64,000 nt of DNA, from the NCBI RefSeq assembly GCF_042453785.1, contig NC_091674.1, forward strand, positions 21,053,001 through 21,117,000. The letters are read 5' to 3'. The translations under genes were made by a program, and so were the position numbers. The notes under the pieces are model-generated. The model was not told the origin of the DNA. It worked only from the letters and a program-made list of their open reading frames with translations, and made no database searches. This DNA is from Malus domestica (lineage: Eukaryota > Streptophyta > Magnoliopsida > Rosales > Rosaceae). Positions within the stretch are counted from its first letter, which is position 1. Every line of letters begins with the position of its first letter. Positions 45,934 through 55,294 of this stretch are shown here, piece after piece.

Positions 45934-48900
45934 TGTGGAGCTAAAAATAATCATAAGGCAACATGTGAATTTTTGGTAAAAATAACAAAGTTACCCCTGA
46001 GACACACTGGTTGTCCTACGCGCGAGCAGTGGACAATCATTCTTTAATCAAGCCAAGAGTGTCCAAAAAATGTAACCAATTCCAATTTATCTCATTCATC
46101 CTCATCTTAGGTAATTACTTCATAACCTACAAATTATTCCATATAAATGGACATTAATTCCTAATTAATCCATTAATCACCAATTAAATCACCTATTTTC
46201 ACACAAAAAAACCACTAAGGGCCGGCCACCTCCATTCCCTATATATATGACCCATTTTTTCTAAAACATTAGGTCCACACTCTTGCAAAACTCCCAAAAA
46301 CTCTCCAAATACTTTTCTCTCTAAATTCTAACTTTGGCATCTGAGGTTCTTCGGCCAAATCCCCCCCCGCCATTCATCGTGGGCACATGAAGCTCTTGGT
46401 CTTGACATAAGATGTTAATTGTTTTGTAGGTGCAATTTTGTCCAAGAAGAAGAATGCGGAAATTTGCATCCACAAATTGATGCTTTCATTGAGAGTTGAA
46501 ATTCACAATCGTAGAAGACTCTCGCATAAAAAAAGTTTTTTCTTTATTTTCTAGTCCACTTATATTTTTCGTACGTTCTTATTATTAGAATTTTTTATTT
46601 GCAAAGATTCTTTGATAAAACGAAAAAGAGAAATACAATGGCTAGAAATTTAGAAAACACCATGAGTGAAAATTCTAATATTCAAGAAATAGGACTGCGA
46701 CGATCCACGAGACTAAATGTGATCTTAAAGGGAGCGGCACCACCACCACAAAGTTCCACCGTGATGGCCACTATGGTGGCCACCCGCGGCGAGGTCTATG
46801 GCACTACTACCACGGCTCGAGCAGTGCCACCAAAGCAAGCTCAAGCCGTGTCATCCAAGGACCCACGGCACCAAGGCCATGACCCAAGCCATGTCACTTC
46901 AAGCCCAACGCGTTGCCAAGTAGAGCTTAAGCCTCGCACCCGCGTGCATCACACACCAAGCAGCCTCTTACTCTCGTGGCCTAGCCCACTCTTGCGGCAC
47001 AACATGCTCTCGTGGCCCAGCCTGCTCCGTGGCTTTCGAAGCAGCCCTAGTCCCAAAACTATCTCAACCATCCGGACATACATTTCTCCGCGGATTTGAC
47101 ATTTCCCAACTCAAATCTCGCACCTGAAGTCTACCACCATTCCACTGATTAAGGAGGCACATTCCTTCCAAGCTCTTCCAATCCAAATGGTGAACAACAC
47201 TTGTCTCGACAAGTCATAGAGTTGACAAGCGCCCTAGCACAGCAGACGACCTTGGTGAACCAGCTCTTGCAGCGCACCAAGATGCAACGTGCCCCAAACG
47301 AGGTGTCGCAAAGTAGGACAAGGGGAGATGAATAACCTCTTTAGCAGCATCCCGGCAAGCAGCCACTCGACCATCCACGAACCGAGCGTTTGGGCAGAGT
47401 ACACTCCTGACTAGGCCTATGGACGAGCATACACTCACGGTTAAGGACACATTCCGATAATCAACATGAACAGTCTTCCAAGCGAAGTATTCATTCGCGA
47501 CTAGGCCCGCAAGGAGTATCCTCCACATCACATTGGAGCAGGTAGCATAGCAGACGGAAAGAAGCAATCACTCAATCCGACTTAGGTTCAACCAGCAGCT
47601 TGTGAGTTACACGCGCTAGGAACATACCACACCCATCGCAACGGCGGCATAAACGAGCCGAACATATGGAAGAACAGCTTAAACCAACACATCACGATCG
47701 GAGGCAGTCGAGAGCTCTGCCACTCCAACAATTGAAAATTCAGGAAGAAGTAGAAAGACTCATGACCAAGCAATTGCACAATTTCTCGCACCAACCAAGC
47801 CTCAAAAGGGCATAATATAAAGTACCTAATAATGGCGCATTAATTCAGGGAGCAGCTCATTGCGCTTACACCCTTACGTGGGTTCCACAAGCAGTTCGAA
47901 GTCTCAGGCAATTCGCCAAAAAAAGACCTCACAGCCTAAGGATTATTTCAGTTATCCAGCAGTCCAGCTTTCCTCAGCTGCACTCACGACAACGACTTCC
48001 ATGCTCTCCAGTGCGAGAGGATAAACTAATTGCTCTCCAGTGCGAGAGGGTAAACCAATTCCCCGACACTCATATGGGTATGCTCTCTAGTGCGAAAAGA
48101 TAAACTAATTGTTCTCCAGTGCGAAAGGGTAAACCAATTTCCCGACACCCAAATGGGTCTGCTCTCTAGTGCTAGAGGATAAACTAATTGCTCTCCAGTG
48201 CGAGAGGGTAAATCAATTCCCCGATACCTAAATGGGTCTACTCTTCAGTGCGAGAGGATAAACTAATTGCTCTCCAGTGCGAGAGGGTAAACCAATTCTC
48301 CGACACCCAAAAAGGTTTGCTCTCCAGTGCGAGAGGATAAACTAATTGCTCTCCAGTGTGAGAGGGTAAACCAATTCCCCGACACCCATATGGGTTTGCT
48401 CTTCAGTGCGAGAGGATAAACTAATTACTCTCTAGTGCGAGAGGGTAAACCAATTCCCTAACACTCATATGAGTTTGCTCTCTAGTGCTAAAGGATAAAC
48501 TAATTGCTCTCCAGTGTGAGAAGGTAAACCAATTCCCCCACACCCATATGGGTTTGCTTTCCAGTACGAGAGGATAAACTAATTGTTCTTCAATACAAGA
48601 GGGTAAAACTAATTGTTCTCCAGTATGAAGGGGTAAACTAAATCCTTGACACCCATATGGGTAAGCTCTCCAGTGCGAGAATGCCACATAGTTCAAAAGA
48701 TCGAATGCTTGAATATCAACTAAGCAACAAATGTTTATGGGCAGCAGCCACTTTACACTTAACAGTTCGCTTATCCAACACTTCATCTTCAGCAACTTTG
48801 ATATTGGCAGCTTTATCCTTGACTGCTCATTTTATGGCAGTTGAAAAATCAAACTCAAGCAGTTTCCTCATTTTCAGCAGACAGCCCAGACGTGGCAGCC

Positions 48901-50014
48901 CAAACAATTGCCTATTCCACGCCACTTCCTCGGCCTATGCCGAACCAATCCTTGGCTTCAATCAAGCCGAGTTGCTCAAGCAATGGCCCCTGCCACATCA
49001 CCTCATTGGCCCATGCCAAGTCGACTCCTGGCCTCTGCCAGCCGATGTGCCGCACCACCCCGACGACTACCCCGTGGTAGCACCACCTAAGAAGAAGACA
49101 AGAAGAAATTAAGTTTTTATTACATTGGTGCAGCATAGAGAAGACGAAGAAAGCAATGAAAAACGGTCCTTTGCACAGGTAAGATGTAAAAGATTGCTAG
49201 AGGAGGGGGAACAAATATCATCTAAGCTCTCTCTCTCTCTTGTAGGGTAGAATAAATCACTCTCCAAAGTTGATTTAATAACCCACTTAAGGTGGACTTA
49301 AATAGGCTTTGAGAGAAATTTATTTCCTTTTCCTAGAAGGATCTAATTTCATATTAAAGAAGGAATCTACATCAAAACAGGAATCAGTCCTAAGTTTCCT
49401 AGAGCAAGAAGGTCTCTATACCTGTTGCCATTTCCTACGAGCAGCTCAGCAGGTGTGGGGGCATTTGTAGAGCAAAAAATAATCACAAAGCGACACGTGG
49501 ATTTTTGGTAAAAAGGACAAAGTTACCACTGAGACACACCAGTTGTCCTACGCGCGAGCAATGGACAATCATTCTTTCATCAAGCCAAGAGTTTCCAAAA
49601 AATGTAACCAATTCCAAATTATCTCATCCATCCTCATCTTAGGTAATTACTTCATAACCTACAAATTATTCCATATAAATGGAGATTAATTGGCTAATTA
49701 ATCCATTAATCACCAATTAAATCACCCATTTTCACACAAAAAACCTTTAAGGGCTGGCCACCTCCATTCCCTATATATATGACCCTGTTTTTTTCTAAAA
49801 AAGAGGTCCACACTCTTGCAAAACTCCCAAAAACTCTCCAAATATTTTTCTCTCTAAATTCTAACTTTGGCATCGGATGTGCTTCGGCCAAAGCGCCCCC
49901 CCCCCCCCGCCATTCATCGTGGGCCCGTGAGGCTCTTGGCCTTGACCTAAGGTGTTAATTGTTTTGTTGGTGCAATTTTGTCCAAAAAGAAGAATGCGGA
50001 AATTTGCATCCACA
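45934..50014. mobile_element. Non-autonomous LTR retrotransposon (LARD-like)
   Basis: LTRs of about 545 bp lie at 45934-46474 and 49466-50014. They start TGTGGAGC / TGTAGAGC and end in CATCCACA, and the target duplication GTTGT is perfect (45929-45933 and 50015-50019). A purine-rich tract ('aggtgtggggg') precedes the 3' LTR. The 3-kb interior has no recognisable gag or pol, a 166-codon frame at 46599-47099 of unknown nature and a 79-bp tandem array near its 3' end. It fits a large retrotransposon derivative that moved with help from another element. It looks structurally whole. The LTRs differ at many positions, so insertion is not very recent. It sits inside the MULE, so it is younger than that. 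Confidence 0.85.
48001..48680. repeat. Tandem array, about 79-bp period, inside the LARD-like element
   Basis: About eight and a half copies of a unit built from two half-repeats: 'tgctctccagtgcgagagga' followed by 'taaactaat', then the same start with 'gggtaaaccaattcccc' and 'gacacccatatgggt'. Successive units start near 48002, 48081 and 48160. The units have diverged by scattered changes. The last copies drift in period. Such arrays occur in internal regions of some non-autonomous plant LTR elements. Confidence 0.85.
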
Positions 50015-50548
50015 GTTGTCATCGATGTTGAAGAGCTTAGACCTGAAATAGGGGTTCTAGGTCGAAGGTTGTGAGGGAGGTGGGGGTGGGGTGGGAGATG
50101 GTGGGTTTTTAGATGGGATGGGAGGTGAAGAGAGTGGATAAGAGGAGGTGGTCGGGGGGAATGAGTTTATGGGTTTTCAGTTTTTGTTTTTTTTATATTT
50201 TTTTATAGGGTAAATTATTATACTATTTTTAATGTATAAAAAAAAAATTGCCACGTGGCCCATATTTGGTAGCCACATGGCACAAATGTGGCAGCCACGT
50301 CAGCTCTTAACGGATCAATGGATGAAAAATGTTACGGATGTATTATATTGAAATAAAATAGTACTTGAGGTATGAAAGTGAAATGTTTTGAAGATGTTGT
50401 ATGAGGTTGTAATAGACCTCAAACCTGAGGTGGTACAGTGTAATTTACCCATTTGTTAATTGTTGTATCTTTCTTAACGATATGTTACTTTTCATTGAGG
50501 CTCTTTTAACGAGGGGATCCTTTTTATTGTTGAAAAAAAGGTAGTATA

Positions 50549-52108
50549 TGTAACACCCCGCCCTCGAAATATTTATTTTCGGGAAATAATTCCAATGATA
50601 GGCCCAAATTAAATTCTTGTTTACATTACTTCCAATAATCACGATTCTTTATTTAATTTTCTTAATCCCTCACAAAAAACTATAACCATAACTAACTTAC
50701 CAAAACATACGATTAAATTTTCATAATTTATCACAAACTTCTCCTCTTAAATCAACTTCCCAACTAAAGATTAAATCTCAATTATTAAGGCTGCATCTAA
50801 CTCTTGTTAGACTGCCTATGTACCCCTTAATGGGATCAAACCTTCGTAGTTCATAGTTCCGTTTAAATCCCTTCTTATAGCCATTTCCGAAAATATTCTA
50901 GAAACAGAAATATTAAACATTAACTTTCATAATCGAATCACACTAAATGGTTACCAATTTCGGATTTAAAATACCTAAATTTGCATAAAAAGGCAACGTC
51001 GGCCCACTGGCCACGCGCCGGCATAGGTGTCGGTTAGCCGCCCCAACTCGCTGGAAAATTCTACGATTTCTAAAAATTCTCAAATTTTACAAAAATGTAG
51101 AGCAAGTCAAAGGGAACAACTTTTATACATAGGCCAAAGTCTAATTCGACCGGGAAAAATCTCAAATCACCATGAATCCGTCGGAACCCTAGAATTTGGG
51201 TGGTTTCGATTCTTCCTTTTCAGTGCTCAACCACCCCTATAGTTGTTTGGGCTTTGTTCCTAAGCTCAAAAGGAAGCTATAGGTGGGGGTGATCGAACAA
51301 AAACGTTCAGGATTGGTGGTTGTTAGACAAGATACCATCGCACATACAGGTGCAGGTTTCACCCAATCAAGGCCAATTCTTCCCATTTTTAAGGTGAAAT
51401 TGATAGAGGGAAGATCATGGGGTGTTTCTTAGGGGGTTGCTCGACTTAAAACACCTGAATTTGGTCAAAAAGTGCATCGGAAACCCTAGGTTTCCAATCG
51501 GGTCGGGTCACAAAAGGGAACGGGTTGAAAGGGACATGTTTTCCTCCTTCTTCCCTTCTCTCTTTTCCTTTCCCTTCTCCCTCTTTCGATTGGCCAGTCC
51601 TAACCCTCAAGTTCCTCCTTTCTTTCCCATTGGACTCTTCCCCCCCCCTTTTTATTTTCTTCTTTTTCTTTCTCTCTAGTTCCCCCCCTTTTTTCTTTTC
51701 TTCTCGTAGCATATTTCCATCCAGAACCTAATCTGCAACCTTCCCAAAATCATGGCAAAATGACTATTTTGCCCCTACTTTCATTCGGTTCTATTTCATT
51801 TGTTATAACCCTGTTTGTCCAACGGTTTTCTCCTACACGCTTGTGGAATTGTCCTCTATCCAAATATGTCAAAATATATGAGGATAAAATACATCCTCGT
51901 ATAATTATGTTAAGCCAACTAGGGACATTTTCGTCTTTTCAACTTACGATAAATTTCATAACATAATTCATAATAATTTCCAGAAACAAAACCTTAAAAG
52001 TTCTAAATTCAATTTTTCATACCCATAAATTGATTTATTCTTGATTTTCTCCACATATTCATAATTATGAATATCTAATTCATACATTTAAATTTTCAGG
52101 GTATTACA
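50549..52108. mobile_element. Solo LTR, Gypsy-like, 1.56 kb
   Basis: The sequence starts TGTAACACCCCGCCC, ends GGGTATTACA and is flanked by a perfect 5-bp repeat GTATA (50544-50548 and 52109-52113). There are no internal coding or primer sites, so it is a lone LTR left after recombination. Start and end resemble chromovirus-type Gypsy LTRs, which is a family guess. Confidence 0.75.
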
Positions 52109-52119
52109 GTATATGCTTA

Positions 52120-52245
52120 GGGGTGTGCTATCCACACATCTCATTTTACTTCTCACACACCCTTTGTTAATTTATGTCCGTTGATTTTCTTTGATTCATC
52201 CAATTTGACGACCAAAAATTAGAAAGGTGTGTGGATATCACACCC
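52120..52245. mobile_element. Foldback MITE, family A, copy 3
   Basis: 'ggggtgtgctatccacacat' faces 'gtgtgtggatatcacaccc', with inner 'ttacttctcacacaccc'. It lies 11 bp beyond the solo LTR. Confidence 0.75.
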
Positions 52246-52677
52246 TTATGCTTATGATTAAATAAGAATGTGCGTTTATTAGGTTTTTTAGTTAAAATGG
52301 TCTCTTGTGATTTGCATAACTCTTCACTTTAGTATCTGAGATTTGAAATCAATATAATTGGTTCCTGAAATTGTCCACCATCAATCATTTTGATCATTTC
52401 GTGAAAAATATTTGTTAAATAATAAAATGACCAAAATACCTATAATTTTTGTCACATCCCGGCCCGAGCCCCCACCACATCCTGGGCTCGACTCTATCGT
52501 AGCACGATATTGTCCGTTTTGGGCCCCGACCACGCCCTCACGGTTTTGTTTCTGGGAACTCACACGAGAACTTTCTAGTGGGTCATCCATCATGGGATTG
52601 CTCTCGTACGTACTCGTTTAACTTCAGAGTTCCGATGGAACCCGAAGTCAGTGAGCTCCCAAAAGGCCTCGTGCTAC

Positions 52678-52680
<3 letters not shown>

Positions 52681-52732
<52 letters not shown>
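52681..52732. repeat. (TA)n microsatellite at the left edge of the MULE
   Basis: About 26 TA repeats join the Cassandra LTR (after 'gtgctacgtg') to the MULE flank. In uninterrupted Cassandra LTRs this place reads 'gagaatatacatataagg'. Confidence 0.95.
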
Positions 52733-52733
<1 letters not shown>

Positions 52734-53065
52734 GGAGAGCTTAAGGGGAGGGATCCCCATTTTTTTGAAAAAATGGGGAGCCTTCTCCTAACCGTTGGAT
52801 GAAATGGGTGGTTGAGATTAAATGAGGATCCCCATCTTTCTTTTTCCTTTTTCTTTTCTGGTTTCCGCCTCTTCTGTGCGACACAGGCGCACATCATCTC
52901 CCACGAACAGAGCGCAATACCAGCCAAATCACAGGCCATCGCGAATAACCTTTGAGATTTCAGGTATGGGTCTTCTCCTTATTCACTATTTTAGAGGATT
53001 AATTTGGATTTGGATTGAACAATTGGGGTTTTTTCTGGTTCTCTCCTCTCCCTTGCGACACAAAT

Positions 53066-53205
53066 ATCTCCCACGAATAGAGCTTCGCGCCAGCCAAATC
53101 ACAGGCCATCGCCTCTAACCTTTGAGATTTCAGGTATGGGTCTCCTCCTCATTCACTATTTTAGGTGATTAATTTGGAATTTGGGTTGAACAATTGGGGT
53201 TTATA
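53066..53205. repeat. Direct duplication inside the left MULE arm
   Basis: The stretch from 'ctcccacgaatagag' to 'gaacaattggggttt' repeats the one at about 52900-53030 (both include 'gccaaatcacaggccatcgc' and 'aacctttgagatttcaggta'). The right arm has only one copy. Confidence 0.8.
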
Positions 53206-53335
53206 TTTTTCAAATTCTAAAAGCAAAATCCTATTGCGTTCTGATTCTTTTCTTCCATTCTTTGATGGCCTTTGTTTAGTTGGTACTACGACGGAAATAA
53301 CGAGGTTGTCTTGTTATCTTTTCAGTCTTCAAAAC

Positions 53336-54171
53336 TTGGAGTGCTGTCTGTTTGTCCTCTTTCCATATTTCTCGTGAGTGATCTTTTTGGCCCTTTTTCA
53401 TCTTAAGTAAATTAGTTTTAAGGCCTTCTCCTTATATGCAAATTGACATAGAACTATCATCTGTTTAGTTACATGCTTGCAGAAGGTCTTGGTCTGTCTG
53501 GTATTGTGTCAATATTGTTCACAGGAATGGTAAGTGGAAGAACTGTACATTTTTTTCTTTTTAATATATTTTACGGTAAAGCTGTGCCATGGACAAACTG
53601 GTGTTCTGTTTTAGGTCATGAAGCATTATACGTATTCAAATTTATCAGAAAACTCTCAAATATTTGTTTCTTCCTTTTTCCATTTGATATCATCACTAGC
53701 GGAGACGTTTGTGTAAGTGAGCTTTTCATTGTCTTGATCACATATCCAGTATTTAAGCTGTTATTTGCACATGACACACCACACTTGTTTTGAAATGAAA
53801 ACCTTAATTTTCAGGTTTATATACATGGGTTTTGATATTGCCAAGGAACAACATAGCTGGTCACATGTGGGGTTCATTTTTTTCTCAATTGTATCCTTTG
53901 AATTAGTATAGTTGCAAGGTATGCTTTCTGTATGTTTACTATGATGAGACTTTGGTCATAATCTTACTTTATTAGTCTTTCAATTTCTAGACATTTGTTA
54001 TTTCATTTTCCTTGTCCGTTTGTACAAATCGTTGTATTTTGGTATGAAAATCTTAATCAGTTTGCCGAATGATTTTGTGCAGGGCAGCTAATGTTTTTTC
54101 TTGTGCATATTTGGTCAATGTGGTTCGACTTGCACATAGACAGATACCTTTAAAACACCAGAAAGCACTTT
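53336..54171 (+). pseudogene. Captured NHX5/6-type Na+/H+ antiporter exons with introns
   Basis: Consecutive exons with GT-AG borders are 53336-53373 (SLQNLECCLFVLFPYFS), 53469-53529 (YMLAEGLGLSGIVSILFTGM), 53615-53712 ([15 protein letters not shown], then [14 protein letters not shown]), 53815-53890 ([15 protein letters not shown], then [10 protein letters not shown]), a short less certain piece near 53905, and 54083-54171 ([11 protein letters not shown], then [11 protein letters not shown]). In this order they match the central transmembrane part of endosomal plant NHX5/NHX6. Introns are kept, so the copy came from genomic DNA. Neither the N-terminal nor the C-terminal half is present. It lies between the TIR arms of the 5.9-kb MULE, so it is a captured gene fragment; it may still be transcribed and spliced. 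Confidence 0.85.
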
Positions 54172-54522
54172 GTGTTGAGTCTTAAGATGGAAATTTAGAG
54201 GAACAAAAAAGAGAGGGTTTAAGGTTTAGGGTTTTAGGGCAAACAATGTTGTTGGTGCTCTTTAAAAATGAGTTATTGATATGCAGATTGAAAAGGAGAC
54301 TAATTTGAAGGTGGGAGGAACCTTTTGGTCAAGCTAACCAAATTATACTTATGTTTATACATATGCATGCTTGTACTGGGATTTGATTGTGTTTTGAACT
54401 AGCATCTTGTCCTATTAGACTGTCTTTATGCCATAGTTCCTCATAGTATGCCGAACTAGAATCCTGCTGAAGAGTAGATGAAAAGAAATCGATTATGCAG
54501 AGAAGATGAAATGAAACCAATG

Positions 54523-54630
54523 CTGCAGAGGATCTATGGCACTGCATGGGAGAGTGAAGATCAATTGAAGGCATTTATTCATTTCAAAGAGGAAGCTAAA
54601 CGTCAAGATCACAGGAGCCTTCGTCAAGCT
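54523..54630 (+). pseudogene. Threonyl-tRNA-synthetase-like exon fragment
   Basis: The frame reads LQRIYGTAWESEDQLKAF followed by IHFKEEAKRQDHRSLRQA and then a stop. In eukaryotic and bacterial ThrRS this is the stretch just before motif 1 (QRIYGTAW.....QL..YL..LEEA.KRDHR), and plant enzymes have HFKEEAKRRDHR. Only this piece is recognisable. It follows the NHX exons in the same MULE, so a second captured gene fragment is likely. The match rests on memory of the family. Confidence 0.6.
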
Positions 54631-55028
54631 TGATCTGTTTTCATATCTTGGTTAACAAAAGGAAGCCTCACTCATATCATGAATTTCCTATTTGAGTTGC
54701 TGAGTTGATGAGTAGCAACCAACAAGCAGAGTATGAAAAGGAAGTTGCAAAACTCAAGCTTTAGCAATTAGCAGCAAGCAGCAATATGAAAAAGAAGTTG
54801 CGGATGTCTTCCATGTTGACTCAAAAGTTATTTATCGGCATTTTGTCAATTGTTATTGTTTTTTACTGTGTATGAGAAGCACTGTAAAAGAATTGGATTG
54901 ATATTCATGAAATAAAAAAAACCATTTGATGTCTTCCATGTTGCCTCTAAAGTTGGTATGTTATTGTTCTTTATCATTGAACTATAAATTTCTAAATAAA
55001 GTCATACAAAATACGTGAATTCCATCAC

Positions 55029-55294
55029 GTTCATGGCCAATTCCTCCAAATTCATAGAATAAACTTATGCAAAACATAGGAACCTCATTAACACCATGCA
55101 AATTTAGAACAAAAAAATGAGATCAGCTTCCTATGGACAATGAGTGCTCCTCATCCTGCAAGTTCATGGCCAATTCCTCCAAATTCATAGAATAAACTTA
55201 TGCAAAACAGAGGAACCTCATTAACACCATGCAAATTAGGAACAAAAAAAATGAGATCAGCTTCTTATAGACAATGAGTGCTGCTCATCCTGCA
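55029..55294. repeat. Tandem duplication of a 133-bp unit at the transposase 3' end
   Basis: Two copies start at 55029 and 55162 with 'gttcatggccaattcctcc' and end in 'gctcatcctgcaa' or its variant. Each contains a copy of the last transposase exon and its splice acceptor on the minus strand. Confidence 0.9.

Larger units (their letters stand above)
45161..50450. mobile_element. MULE with 350-bp TIRs, split by an LTR element
   Basis: The left end GGGTAAATTACATTGTAC and the right end (reverse complement GGGTAAATTACACTGTAC) start inverted repeats of about 350 bp (45161-45520 and 50070-50450). A perfect 9-bp target duplication ATTTGTTAA lies at 45152-45160 and 50451-50459. After taking out the LTR element (45934-50014 plus its 5-bp repeat) about 1.2 kb of MULE remains. 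Between the arms the minus strand reads like a charged protein fragment (KKFDVKVRDEEKNKDGDEG, 45731-45919), possibly a captured host exon that I cannot name. No transposase. Confidence 0.88.

Noticed and set aside
46599-47099. A host gene encoding a 166-residue protein
   Set aside because: It lies within the LARD-like element between its LTRs, is of biased composition and has no recognised domain.
48001-48680. CRISPR array or clustered direct repeats
   Set aside because: The repeats are contiguous without unique spacers, lie inside a plant LTR element, and CRISPR arrays are prokaryotic.
52583-52939. Open frame through the TA microsatellite (Tyr-Ile repeats)
   Set aside because: The repeat codons come from the simple sequence, with no gene context.
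53473-53793. A novel 106-residue plus-strand protein
   Set aside because: The frame runs through an intron; only the spliced exons match the NHX family.
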